DNA from: an uncultured Peptococcaceae bacterium | Lineage (GTDB): Bacteria > Bacillota > Desulfotomaculia > Desulfotomaculales > Desulfocucumaceae | Direction of reading: 5' to 3' | NCBI GenBank assembly: GCA_958417755.1 | Contig: CATZDY010000011.1 | Location: 1 to 45,805 of the forward strand | Length of the DNA: 45,805 bases | Part shown: positions 23,467 through 31,699 of the stretch, piece after piece | Position numbering within the stretch: the first letter of the stretch is position 1 | Layout of the letters: every line of letters starts with the position of its first letter | Notes under the pieces: generated by a model | The model's input: the letters and a program-made list of their open reading frames with translations, nothing else | What the model was told of the DNA's origin: nothing | Database searches by the model: none | Translations under genes and position numbers: made by a program

Positions 23467-24156
23467 ATGGAAGAGCCACGGTTGGTTCCCATCAAGCTGG
23501 ATAATTATAAACCCTTGCGTGAAATGGTATTTGAATCCTTACGGGAAGCCATCATCCAAGGCCGGCTAAAACCAGGGGAACGACTGATGGAAATTCAGTT
23601 AGCAGAGGAAATGGGAGTAAGTCGTACACCCATTCGTGAGGCTGTTAGAAAGCTGGAGTTAGAAGGATTTGTGGTGATGGTCCCACGCAAAGGGGCGTAT
23701 GTTGCTGGTATTTCGATGAAAGATATCATTGATGTATTTGAAGTACGGGCAGCGTTGGAAGGATTGGCTGCAGGTTTAGCGGCAGTAAGAATTACCCCTG
23801 ATGAGTTGGAAGGGCTGGAGCGTTCTCTATTGGCTATATCAGAAGTTAGTTTAAAAAGTGATTTAGAAGGCATTGTGGATACAGATACCAGTTTTCATGA
23901 GATGATTTATAAGGCTTCTCGGAATGATCGTTTATTTCAAATCATTATTCATTTAAAAGAGCAAATTCAGCGTTTTCGTACCACGTCTCTCTCCCAACCT
24001 GGCCGTTCAAAGGATGCGTTGGATGAGCACCGTAAAATTGTTGAGGCCATTAGTGAGCGCAATGCAGAGCTGGCTCAGGTTTTGGCAAGGGAACATATTG
24101 AAAACGCAGAACAAAGTATGCTAAATGCCCTCAGGGAGGATAAACAAGAATGGTAG
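23467..24156 (+). CDS. GntR-family regulator, FadR/FCD subgroup
   Basis: A 229-aa transcription factor. The N-terminal winged helix (about 18-75) contains ESLREAIIQGRLKPGERL and the recognition-helix region EEMGVSRTPIREAVRKLE. The all-helical C-terminal FCD domain (about 85-220) binds small carboxylates in relatives and includes DTSFHEMIY and a DEHRKIVEAI segment; D and H residues at these places often chelate metal. I prefer ATG 23467 over GTG 23458, since the GGAG ribosome site directly abuts the GTG. The frame overlaps the following NTP-transferase by seven bases, so the two are translated together. The ligand is unknown; the same pairing after ispE is known in other Clostridia. Confidence 0.87.
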   Translation: MEEPRLVPIKLDNYKPLREMVFESLREAIIQGRLKPGERLMEIQLAEEMGVSRTPIREAVRKLELEGFVVMVPRKGAYVAGISMKDIIDVFEVRAALEGLAAGLAAVRITPDELEGLERSLLAISEVSLKSDLEGIVDTDTSFHEMIYKASRNDRLFQIIIHLKEQIQRFRTTSLSQPGRSKDALDEHRKIVEAISERNAELAQVLAREHIENAEQSMLNALREDKQEW

Positions 24157-24899
24157 ATGCTTTGGTTCTTGCTGGCAGTCCCAATAGCGGGCCATTACAC
24201 GAATGTAGTCCAGCCTTATACGAGGCATTAATTGATATCTCTGGCAAAGCCATGGTAACGTATGTGGTGGAAGCCTTGATGTTTTCAAAAACAATAAACA
24301 GAATTGTGGTGGTTGGTCCTAGGGAGCTAACAGAAGTTTTACCCAAAGAAGTATTGGCGGTTTTGACAGCAGGAGATGTATTGGATAATGTGGCAACGGG
24401 CTTACAATATCTTCCTGATGCTAAAAAAGTGCTTATGGTAACATCTGATATCCCCATGCTTACATCTGAAGCAGTGGAAAATTTTTTGGAACTATGTAAA
24501 GAAAAAATTGCAGAGTTATATTATCCAATTATATCCAAAGAAATAGTGGAAAAAAAGTATCCCCAAGCTAAACGTACATATGTGCATTTAAAAGAAGGAA
24601 GATTTACTGGGGGAAACTTGATGTTATTTGAGCCTTCTATTATTCCTGGTTGTATGGCAAAAGGAAGAAAATTAATCAATGCTAGAAAGCATCCTTTACA
24701 GTTAAGCCATTTTTTAGGCATTGGTTTTTTGCTCAAGTTTATTTTCGGCCAAGTTCGCTTGGTAGAAGCTGAGAGACGAGCTACAGGGCTATTAGGGATT
24801 AAAGGCTCAGTTGTGATAAGTCCATATGCAGAGATAGGGGTTGATGTGGATAAACCCAGTGATTTAGCGTTAGCCTTTCAGCAGCTAAAAACCAGTTAA
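24150..24899 (+). CDS. MobA-like nucleotidyltransferase-fold protein
   Basis: A 249-aa protein of the MobA-like NTP-transferase group. The N-terminal DALVLAGSPNSG replaces the usual LAGG-S-RMG loop, a noticeable degeneration of the nucleotide signature. Later parts are normal: an ISGKAMVTYVVEAL strand-helix, KVLMVTSDIPMLT (the DxP metal region) and a C-terminal DVDKPSDLALA that matches sugar-nucleotide transferases. The start overlaps the GntR stop (ATGGTAG), indicating tight coupling. Because the P-loop-like signature is altered, it may bind a different nucleotide or have lost catalysis. The actual substrate cannot be inferred from the neighbours. Confidence 0.75.
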   Translation: MVDALVLAGSPNSGPLHECSPALYEALIDISGKAMVTYVVEALMFSKTINRIVVVGPRELTEVLPKEVLAVLTAGDVLDNVATGLQYLPDAKKVLMVTSDIPMLTSEAVENFLELCKEKIAELYYPIISKEIVEKKYPQAKRTYVHLKEGRFTGGNLMLFEPSIIPGCMAKGRKLINARKHPLQLSHFLGIGFLLKFIFGQVRLVEAERRATGLLGIKGSVVISPYAEIGVDVDKPSDLALAFQQLKTS

Positions 24900-24930
24900 T
24901 AATCTAAAAATAGTATTTGTTATGTAATAT

Positions 24931-25092
24931 TTATTTTATGTTTTTGGCTATAAAGTTTTTTCTATCATTTGTTTTATATTTAGAAATGTTCAGCCATTGA
25001 GAAATGGTAATTTCCGTAATTTTTTGATGAGCATAGTTTTGTGGTATCTTTTTCGTTAATCCTGCTGCCAGTTTTACGATATAAGGATACAT
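24931..25092 (-). CDS. Possible 53-aa small protein
   Basis: On the minus strand ATG at 25092 opens a 53-codon frame (MYPYIVKLAAGLTKKIPQ to the end NFIAKNIK). AAGGAGGT lies upstream but about 13 bases away, longer than usual. The product would be small, basic and partly helical, with no domain that I recognise. The gap 24900-25383 holds no other gene candidate that I trust. The ribosome site is the main argument for it; conservation would be needed. Confidence 0.4.
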   Translation of the reverse strand: MYPYIVKLAAGLTKKIPQNYAHQKITEITISQWLNISKYKTNDRKNFIAKNIK

Positions 25093-25383
25093 ATATAAAA
25101 ATAAACCTCCTTGATGATTGATGATGTTTGTTGATTAAAAATTAAGTAAGTAAAAAAAGAAAAAGTCAAGCGTATTATATTCTTTTAAAGGCGTGATTTT
25201 CCTTTTGGTAATTTGCAACAGCGCCGTTGGGGTATGGGGAGCCCATGGATGATAGTATAAATGGAATCATGGCTAAATTTGATACATCATTTGATGGTGG
25301 ATTTAGGATTTGCAGTGATAAAACCCAGGGAATGTGATAAAGATAGTAAGGAATAACTTTGAAACCATTTGGAGGGTGTAAAG

Positions 25384-26601
25384 GTGACAGAATTATTAAC
25401 CAAAGCAATGGTGCAGGAAGCTAGTAATCGATTGCACGGAATGATTCATACAACACCGCTTATCTATTCCTCCTTTTTTAGCCATTTGGCTGAGGCAAAT
25501 ATTTATTTAAAATTGGAAAATATGCAAAAAACCGGTTCATTTAAAATTCGTGGCGCTTATAATAAAATTGCCAGTTTGACAGAAGAACAAAAAAAGCATG
25601 GCGTAATTGCTGCTTCCGCAGGAAATCATGCCCAAGGGGTGGCTTATGCAGCCACGAAAGCGGATATTCCGTGCACCATCGTTATGCCAATGACAGCTCC
25701 TTTAACCAAGATTGTTGCCACCAGGGGATATGGGGCAAAGGTGATCCTATGGGGAGAAGGATATGATGAAGCTTATCAACAAGCATTGGCTATACAAGAA
25801 AAAAGTGGGGCTACTTTTGTACATGGATTTGATGATCTAGAAATCATGGCCGGACAAAGTACAGTGGCTTGGGAAATGATGGAACAAATGCCATGTCTTG
25901 AAGCTGTTCTAATTCCTGCAGGGGGCGGAGGGCTTTTGGCTGGAGTTGCTTATGCCCTAAAGAGCCGTAATCCTGCCATAAAAGTAATTGGGGTGCAGTC
26001 CAGGGAGGCTCCAGGGCTGTATCAATCTTTTAAACAAGAAACACTTACCCCCAAACCTACGGGGAAAACCGTTGCGGATGGTATTTGTGTAAAAGTACCT
26101 GGGCAGTTGACAACAGAGATTATCAAAGCATATGTGGATGATATGATATTGGTTCAAGACGAAGAAATTGCCATGACCATTTTGGCCCTTTTAGAACGGT
26201 CTAAAATAGTGGTTGAAGGGGCAGGAGCATCGGCATTGGCTGCAGCAGTGCGAAAATTGCCTGGCTTAAAAGGGCTTCATATAGGTGTTATAATCAGTGG
26301 TGGTAATATTGATGTGAATACAGTGTCTAATATCATTGGAAGGGGCTTATTATATACCCATCGTCGTTTAAAAATAAAGACAATATTGCCGGATCGACCA
26401 GGGAGTTTGGCAGGTTTGTTGACTTTATTGTCCCAGATTAGAGCTAATGTGATTTCCGTGAATCATGATCGCATTGGCAAAGGAATGTCCTTAAAAGATT
26501 CCTTGGTGGAATTGGTGATAGAAGTAGAAGGAAAAGCCCATAAAGAAGAAATTGTGCAGGCATTGACAAAGCATGAATATAGTATACATGCTTTGTCATA
26601 G
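25384..26601 (+). CDS. ilvA: Threonine ammonia-lyase (threonine dehydratase)
   Basis: Converts threonine to 2-oxobutyrate and ammonia, the first step to isoleucine, or a catabolic step. The PLP-lysine is K54 in KTGSFKIRGAYNKI; the glycine-rich phosphate loop GGGGLLAG is near residue 180. A C-terminal ACT-like domain starts near 325 (LKIKTILPDRPGSLAGLL). At 405 aa with one ACT domain this is the short IlvA/TdcB type common in Clostridia. The start is GTG 25384 with GGAGGG seven bases before it; an upstream in-frame TTG overlaps that ribosome site and is rejected. No biosynthetic neighbours are present. It sits between ispE/GntR and spoVG, where Bacillus has yabJ (RidA). RidA removes the imine products of this very reaction, a curious coincidence. 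Confidence 0.9.
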   Translation: MTELLTKAMVQEASNRLHGMIHTTPLIYSSFFSHLAEANIYLKLENMQKTGSFKIRGAYNKIASLTEEQKKHGVIAASAGNHAQGVAYAATKADIPCTIVMPMTAPLTKIVATRGYGAKVILWGEGYDEAYQQALAIQEKSGATFVHGFDDLEIMAGQSTVAWEMMEQMPCLEAVLIPAGGGGLLAGVAYALKSRNPAIKVIGVQSREAPGLYQSFKQETLTPKPTGKTVADGICVKVPGQLTTEIIKAYVDDMILVQDEEIAMTILALLERSKIVVEGAGASALAAAVRKLPGLKGLHIGVIISGGNIDVNTVSNIIGRGLLYTHRRLKIKTILPDRPGSLAGLLTLLSQIRANVISVNHDRIGKGMSLKDSLVELVIEVEGKAHKEEIVQALTKHEYSIHALS

Positions 26602-26682
26602 AATAGAAATTCGTATTTTTAGTAATATTGAGTATAAAAATGCAAGTTAAGGATAGAAATTGTATGCTTTTTTGCGATAAAG

Positions 26683-26710
26683 GCAGGAATATATTGAGAA
26701 TATGGAGAAT
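26683..26710 (+). promoter_or_regulatory. Sigma-H promoter of spoVG
   Basis: GCAGGAATA (26683-26691), 12-base spacer, GGAGAAT (26704-26710). This matches the sigma-H consensus RNAGGAWWW-N11/12-RNNGAAT at every position, about 45 bases before the spoVG start. spoVG is a textbook sigma-H gene in B. subtilis. Confidence 0.7.
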
Positions 26711-26754
26711 GAGGCAATAAACTCCGAACAAGAAAAGGCGGTGAGAGATTTGGT

Positions 26755-27009
26755 ATGGTAGTAACCGATGTTCGAATACGGAGATTATTAAATGATAAAA
26801 AAATGAGGGCTATTGTTTCAGTGACCCTTGATAACATGTTTGTCATACATGATGTAAAAGTGATAGAAGGAGCAAATGGTTTATTTGTTGCCATGCCCAG
26901 TAGAAGAACATTGACTGGTCAATTTAGGGATATTGCCCATCCCATTAGTGCTTCTGCTCGGGAAATGATTCACGTTGCTGTATTGGAAGCTTATGAAAAG
27001 GCCTTATAA
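26755..27009 (+). CDS. spoVG: Septation/sporulation regulator SpoVG
   Basis: An 84-aa nucleic-acid-binding regulator involved in septation control and sporulation; its homologs bind RNA and DNA. The sequence VVTDVRIRRLL, then MRAIVSVTLDNMFVIHDVKV, then GLFVAMPSRR and FRDIAHPIS follows the family closely. The start is ATG 26755, after GGCGGTGAGAG. A perfect sigma-H promoter match and a downstream terminator define it as a single-gene unit. In Bacillus AbrB represses spoVG; both genes are in this window, abrB with Spo0A boxes, so the same circuit probably exists here. Expression from other promoters cannot be excluded. Confidence 0.95.
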   Translation: MVVTDVRIRRLLNDKKMRAIVSVTLDNMFVIHDVKVIEGANGLFVAMPSRRTLTGQFRDIAHPISASAREMIHVAVLEAYEKAL

Positions 27010-27029
27010 TGTAGATTTATATTTTATCT

Positions 27030-27051
27030 GAGAGCATAATGCTCTCTTTTT
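27030..27051 (+). terminator. Terminator after spoVG
   Basis: GAGAGCA (27030-27036), loop TAA, TGCTCTC (27040-27046), then five T. Confidence 0.75.
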
Positions 27052-27189
27052 GCTTTGCCTTGAAAAGTATAAAGGAAAAGCATATTTTTTGTTGAATTAA
27101 TTTCTTGATTTAATTCTTAAAATATTATACTTTACGATCTGCAAACATGAAAAAGTTTATTGATTATATTGAAAAATAGGGGGATTCAT

Positions 27190-28593
27190 ATGGGCTTGGC
27201 TGCTGTCATTCTCGCTGCAGGCAAAGGAACAAGAATGAAATCGAATTTGCCAAAAGTATTGCATACAGTATGCGGTGTATCTATGTTGCTTCATGTTTTG
27301 GAAGCAGTATCCAAAGCTGGCGCTGAACGGGTGGTGGTAGTGGCTGGATTTGGTAGGGATTTAGTGGCGCAGGAAGTGCAAGGAAAAGCAGAGGTTGTCT
27401 ATCAGCAGGAACAATTGGGTACAGCACACGCTTTGTTGCAAGCACGTTGTTTATTGGACGGGTATAAAGGCGATATCATGGTTTTATGTGGTGATACGCC
27501 GTTGATAACTGGAAATACCTTGCAAAAGCTGGTGGAAAAGCATGTAAGCTGCCATGCTGCTGCCACAGTGCTTACAGCAAATTTAGAGGATCCTACAGGG
27601 TATGGCCGGGTTATACGACAAGAAGATAATAAGGATATAGTGAGCAAAATTGTTGAACAAAAGGATGCTTTGCCAGAACAATTAAAGATTCAGGAAATCA
27701 ATACTGGGATTTATTGTTTTAAACAAAACAATCTTTTTGAGGCATTGGCAGATATAGGAGCAAACAATGCCCAGGGAGAATATTACTTAACTGACATTGT
27801 AGAACATTATACGAAATCAGGTAAAATAGTGCATGCAGTACAAGAAGCTTCTATGATGGAAGTCATGGGGATCAATGATCGTTGCCAGTTGGCTAAAGCT
27901 GATGCTATGATGCGGCAACAAATCATTGATGCCCATATGATGGCTGGGGTAACAGTAGTGGATCCTAGCTCAACTTATATTGAAAAAGATGTTTCCATTG
28001 GAGTGGACACTGTTATCTATCCTAACACACTGATTACCGCAGGCTCTGTGATTGGGGAAAAATGTATAGTAGGACCAGGGGCACATCTAAATCAAGTTCA
28101 ATTGGGAAAGGAGGTAAGTGTAAAATATTCTTTAATTGAGGACAGTTATTTGGCAGATGGTTGTATTGTGGGGCCCTATGCCTATATTCGACCCGGTTGC
28201 CAATTGGCCCAACATGTAAAAGTAGGAGATTTTGTTGAATTGAAAAAAACTCTGATTGGGGAAGGCAGCAAAGTACCGCATTTGAGTTATGTGGGAGATG
28301 CTGTGTTGGGTAAAGGTGTCAATATTGGTGCAGGAACCATTACTTGTAATTATGATGGAAAAGATAAATGGCCTACTATCATAGAGGATAAAGCTTTTAT
28401 TGGTAGCAATACCAATTTAGTGGCCCCTGTTACAGTGGGAGCTGATGCCATAACAGGTGCTGGTTCAACCATTACAAAAGATATTCCCCCTGGTGCTTTG
28501 GGTTTGACGAGAGAAAAACAGCGAATGATTGAAAATTGGAAAAAGAGCCGGATGAATCAAAGTACAAAAGATGAGCAAAGTACAAAGAAATAA
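27190..28593 (+). CDS. glmU: Bifunctional UDP-GlcNAc pyrophosphorylase / glucosamine-1-P acetyltransferase
   Basis: Makes UDP-N-acetylglucosamine for cell walls in two steps: acetylation of GlcN-1-P in the C-terminal domain and uridylyl transfer in the N-terminal domain. The pyrophosphorylase signature LAAGKGTRMKSNLPKVLH is near residue 8. The C-terminal left-handed beta-helix starts around residue 250 and holds GPYAYIRPG, GDFVELKK, LSYVGDAVLGKGVNIGAGT and NYDGKDKW. The product is 467 aa. I start at ATG 27190 behind TAGGGGG; the upstream in-frame alternative at 27160 lacks a ribosome site. prs follows after 74 bases, as in Bacillus, and they are likely co-transcribed. Confidence 0.96.
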   Translation: MGLAAVILAAGKGTRMKSNLPKVLHTVCGVSMLLHVLEAVSKAGAERVVVVAGFGRDLVAQEVQGKAEVVYQQEQLGTAHALLQARCLLDGYKGDIMVLCGDTPLITGNTLQKLVEKHVSCHAAATVLTANLEDPTGYGRVIRQEDNKDIVSKIVEQKDALPEQLKIQEINTGIYCFKQNNLFEALADIGANNAQGEYYLTDIVEHYTKSGKIVHAVQEASMMEVMGINDRCQLAKADAMMRQQIIDAHMMAGVTVVDPSSTYIEKDVSIGVDTVIYPNTLITAGSVIGEKCIVGPGAHLNQVQLGKEVSVKYSLIEDSYLADGCIVGPYAYIRPGCQLAQHVKVGDFVELKKTLIGEGSKVPHLSYVGDAVLGKGVNIGAGTITCNYDGKDKWPTIIEDKAFIGSNTNLVAPVTVGADAITGAGSTITKDIPPGALGLTREKQRMIENWKKSRMNQSTKDEQSTKK

Positions 28594-28667
28594 AACAAGA
28601 TAGCAAAAAGATAGCGTTTTACGAATGAAGTTTATCATATTGTGTAAATTGTTCTGGAGGTTCAAAC

Positions 28668-29621
28668 ATGTCAGCTAAAAAAAGGTTGAAAATTTTTACA
28701 GGAAATGCTAATCCTCAATTGGCAGAAGAAATTGCCGATTATTTAGGGGTCCCTGTAGGTGCCGCAAAGGTACATCGTTTTTCTGATGGTGAAATACAAG
28801 TCAAAATAAGTGAGAGCGTTCGGGGAACAGATGTTTTTATCATTCAGCCCACTAGCCAGCCTGTGAATGAACACTTGATGGAATTGTTGATTATGGTTGA
28901 TGCTGTTCGCAGGGCTTCTGCCAGAAGAATTACCGCAGTTCTTCCTTATTATGGATATGCAAGGCAAGATCGAAAGACCAGGGCCAGGGATCCCATTACA
29001 GCAAAATTAGTCGCTAACCTTTTGACAGCTAGTGGGGCTGATCGGGTTTTAACAATGGATCTCCATGCTGGGCAAATCCAAGGATTTTTTGATATTCCAG
29101 TGGATCATTTGCCCGCAGTTCCGATTTTGGCCCAATATTTTCTTCAGAACAAAATGGAAAATGTTGTGGTAGTTTCCCCGGATTTAGGAGGTGTGACTCG
29201 GTCAAGGGATTTGGCCGATCGTTTGTGTACCTCCTTAGCTATTATTGACAAACGTAGGCCTGAGCCGAATGTAGCGGAAATCATGAACATCATTGGCGGA
29301 CCCATTGAAGGTAAAGATATCATCATGATTGATGATATGATTGATACTGCCGGGACAATTACCAAAGGTGCAGAAGCTTTAAAAAAATTGGGTGCAGGTG
29401 ATATTTATATTTGCTGTACCCATCCAGTGCTTAGTGGACCAGCCATGTCTCGCTTACAAGCTGCACCTATCAAGGAGGTGTTGGTCACGAATACCATTGC
29501 TGTTCCCCAAGGGAAACTAATTTCCAAAATGAAAGTTTTATCCGTTGCACCGCTTTTGGGCGAAGCAATTATTCGTATTCATGAGGATTTGAGTGTAAGT
29601 AAGTTGTTTGATGATTATTAA
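28668..29621 (+). CDS. prs: Ribose-phosphate pyrophosphokinase (PRPP synthetase)
   Basis: Makes phosphoribosyl pyrophosphate from ribose-5-phosphate and ATP, feeding purine, pyrimidine, His and Trp synthesis. All class I landmarks are present: the SDGEIQVKI flexible loop, YYGYARQDRKTRARDPITAK, DLHAGQIQGFFDIPVDHL, and the PRPP-binding loop MIDDMIDTAGTI near 225. It is 317 aa, standard. The ribosome site CTGGAGG lies before ATG 28668. The glmU-prs-rplY order equals that of B. subtilis except that a PRC-barrel gene is inserted on the other strand before rplY. Two hairpin terminators follow. Confidence 0.97.
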   Translation: MSAKKRLKIFTGNANPQLAEEIADYLGVPVGAAKVHRFSDGEIQVKISESVRGTDVFIIQPTSQPVNEHLMELLIMVDAVRRASARRITAVLPYYGYARQDRKTRARDPITAKLVANLLTASGADRVLTMDLHAGQIQGFFDIPVDHLPAVPILAQYFLQNKMENVVVVSPDLGGVTRSRDLADRLCTSLAIIDKRRPEPNVAEIMNIIGGPIEGKDIIMIDDMIDTAGTITKGAEALKKLGAGDIYICCTHPVLSGPAMSRLQAAPIKEVLVTNTIAVPQGKLISKMKVLSVAPLLGEAIIRIHEDLSVSKLFDDY

Positions 29622-29651
29622 AAAAGGGTTGATAGTATGTTAAAAGCCTAG

Positions 29652-29687
29652 GCAATGAAATGTGGAATGATATTTCATTGCTTTTTT
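29652..29687 (+). terminator. Terminator after prs
   Basis: GCAATGAAAT (29652-29661) pairs with ATTTCATTGC (29672-29681), followed by six T. Confidence 0.8.
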
Positions 29688-29735
29688 GTGGTCCAATGGA
29701 GAAAACAAAATACATATCAATGAACTATTTATACG

Positions 29736-29771
29736 AAAGAACCACTGACATAAAGGATTCAGTGGTTCTTT
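29736..29771. terminator. Second hairpin, terminator of the converging PRC-barrel gene
   Basis: AAAGAACCACTGA (29736-29748) pairs perfectly with TCAGTGGTTCTTT (29759-29771). On the minus strand the stem ends in TTCTTT, 30 bases after the stop of the PRC-barrel gene. Confidence 0.65.
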
Positions 29772-29801
29772 GACTGAAGAAATATATAAAAGTCTTTGTT
29801 G

Positions 29802-30617
29802 CTACAATTTTTCTGACGAAATCTCTTCATTAGAAAGGGAATCTTGAGCAATTGCTTCAGATGTGGGATTCTGTGAATGATAAATTGTTTCATTCTTTTG
29901 TGGGGTTTTTAGGGAAGACATATTTTGCGGCATCATAGAATGTATAGATTCAGGTTGAGGATACATAGGCTTTGAAGGAGTTTGTTGCCCTGTATTTTTA
30001 TTTATTTTTATTTTATCCCTGGTTTTGCTTAATCCTTTGGTCTTTTGGATTGTTTGATACCAGATTTGACTGGTGGATTCTTTTAATTCTTTAATGGTTT
30101 CTTGGATTCCTCCATCCATTTTCATGATATGTTCTGTTGCTTCTTTCTTACAAATGATAATTCGTTTTCCGATGGTCAACACATAGTCAATGCTTAAAAA
30201 AGCATTGCCATGGGTCCAACTATTGAAGGCACTGCTGCTAAATTCAAGTCCAACAATATTGCCGGTTTTCGGCTCAACATCGTATTCATCCACATACCCA
30301 AGGGAAGTGCCATTTTCCGTAATAAGCTGCGCTCCAATGATATCCACTTTATTTTTTAAAAGATCCATAATTTCTGGTAAGCCCACTGTTTTATCCAAGC
30401 TTGATTTATATTCTATGGTAAGAACATCATTGCCAACACTACGAACTTTGCTGTAAGGAATATATTTTTGCTCTTTAAACCATCCCTTTTGTTCCACCAT
30501 CAATGCTGTAATGGATTTTAAAAGGGGATTGATGACCAAAGCCTTTACTATTCCAATTTGTTGACCTTCGGCCAGGCTTATTACTGGCATAGAGATAAAT
30601 TCTTTGCTCTTGCGCAT
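29802..30617 (-). CDS. PRC-barrel domain protein
   Basis: A 271-aa protein with two PRC-barrel-like domains, about 5-75 (MPVISLAEGQQIGIVKALVINP) and 85-165 (GAQLITENGTSLGYVDEYDVEPKTGNI). A helical stretch follows, then a long polar, Pro/Gln/Ser-rich and probably disordered tail (~200-271). PRC barrels act in protein-protein contacts, for instance with RNA (RimM) or in sporulation proteins such as YlmC/YmxH, where the same strand signatures occur. The start is ATG 30617 behind AGGAGGT. It runs opposite to the surrounding housekeeping genes, so it is separately controlled. The function is not known. Confidence 0.83.
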   Translation of the reverse strand: MRKSKEFISMPVISLAEGQQIGIVKALVINPLLKSITALMVEQKGWFKEQKYIPYSKVRSVGNDVLTIEYKSSLDKTVGLPEIMDLLKNKVDIIGAQLITENGTSLGYVDEYDVEPKTGNIVGLEFSSSAFNSWTHGNAFLSIDYVLTIGKRIIICKKEATEHIMKMDGGIQETIKELKESTSQIWYQTIQKTKGLSKTRDKIKINKNTGQQTPSKPMYPQPESIHSMMPQNMSSLKTPQKNETIYHSQNPTSEAIAQDSLSNEEISSEKL

Positions 30618-30727
30618 ATCCTGACCTCCTCATTTTATTTATTAAACAGTATGCCGAATGGCTGATATATATGAGTAAAAAAGGGAATAATATCTTAAAA
30701 AGACTGCTACAAGAATGAGGAGGAATT

Positions 30728-31336
30728 ATGGATACTTATGATTTACATGTTTTTACCCGTCAAGAGCGAGGCAAAGGGTGTCGCAATGCATTAAAAAATA
30801 CAGGTAAAATTCCCGGAGTGATTTATGGCCAACATGCGGATAGTGTTGCTGTGGCTGTGAATCAAAAACAATTGGAACGTTTGCTAGAAGGACAGCAAAA
30901 AGGAAGGCTTTTATATTTAATCATGGATGATGAGAAGGTGGCAAATCCAGTTATGGTCAAAGAGTGTCAATTTCACCCTCTCAAGAATAATGAGATGCAT
31001 GTGGATTTTCAGAGGATTCATTTGGGGGAAAAGTTACATGCTTCAGTACCTATTGTTTTGCAAGGAGAAATCAAAAACGGTGTATTGCAGCAGGCTATTC
31101 GAGAATTGGAAGTGTTTTGTTTGCCCAAGGATATCCCTGAAGCTATTTGTATTGATAGTACGCAGTTAAACCCCGGGGATTCTGTTAAATTATCTGATTT
31201 ACAATTGCCTGCAAAGGTAGAGCTGATGGGGGAAGGAAATGAGATTGTGTTAACTGTATTGCATGAAACCAAAGAAATTGTAGCAGAACCAGAGAAGATA
31301 GAAAGTGAAGAGGAAAAAGATTCAGCCAAAGAATAG
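30728..31336 (+). CDS. rplY: 50S ribosomal protein bL25 (CTC form)
   Basis: Binds 5S rRNA in the large subunit; the two-domain CTC form is a general stress protein in Bacillus. The N-terminal L25 domain (about 1-92) contains GKGCRNALKNTGKIPGVIYG and the NEMHVDFQRI strand. The TL5/CTC beta-domain (about 95-185) contains GVLQQAIRELEVFCLPKDIPE. An acidic tail ends it. Length is 202 aa. The ribosome site GAGGAGGA precedes ATG 30728. In B. subtilis ctc is sigma-B-controlled; I see no such promoter here. It holds the same position between prs and pth as in Bacillus. Confidence 0.95.
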   Translation: MDTYDLHVFTRQERGKGCRNALKNTGKIPGVIYGQHADSVAVAVNQKQLERLLEGQQKGRLLYLIMDDEKVANPVMVKECQFHPLKNNEMHVDFQRIHLGEKLHASVPIVLQGEIKNGVLQQAIRELEVFCLPKDIPEAICIDSTQLNPGDSVKLSDLQLPAKVELMGEGNEIVLTVLHETKEIVAEPEKIESEEEKDSAKE

Positions 31337-31393
31337 AAACACCCATTGGGAACCTCATGCATATTCTGGTAATAAAAGCAAGGAGGTTTTCTA

Positions 31394-31699
31394 ATGGCCA
31401 ATGAGAATGATATAAAAAAACAGAATGAAGAGCGGTATTGTCCCCCAGGAATGATGGCGGATAATTTAGAAGAAAAGTTAGAGCAATGGATGGGGCAAAC
31501 TGTAACTGTCTATTTGTATGATACAGAAGTTACTGGTATTTTACAGGGCATTGGTGACGATTATCTGGCATTATTGGTGCAAAATAATCTAAGTCGAGAA
31601 GTATTGATTCCTTTATATGCTGTCATGATGATGGTGACCGGAGAGCCGCTTGCAACAGCAGGGACAGCTCAACAAGCAGTGAATAACAACATTTTATAA
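31394..31699 (+). CDS. Small Sm-like-fold protein (DUF2642-like)
   Basis: A 101-aa protein. A central stretch (about 28-80: LEQWMGQTVTVYLYDTEV, then GILQGIGDDYLALLVQNN and VLIPLYAVMMMV) has the strand-turn-strand pattern of short Sm-like barrels, like the DUF2642 proteins of spore formers. The N-terminus is polar with YCPPGMM; the tail is Ala/Gln-rich. There is no export signal. AAGGAGG precedes ATG 31394, 57 bases after rplY, so it may be in the same transcript. RNA binding is suggested by the fold alone. I rate the family assignment as tentative. Confidence 0.6.
   Translation: MANENDIKKQNEERYCPPGMMADNLEEKLEQWMGQTVTVYLYDTEVTGILQGIGDDYLALLVQNNLSREVLIPLYAVMMMVTGEPLATAGTAQQAVNNNIL

Noticed and set aside
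25175..25408. Minus-strand 77-codon frame upstream of ilvA
   Set aside because: No ribosome site, no recognisable content, and it overlaps the ilvA ribosome site and start.
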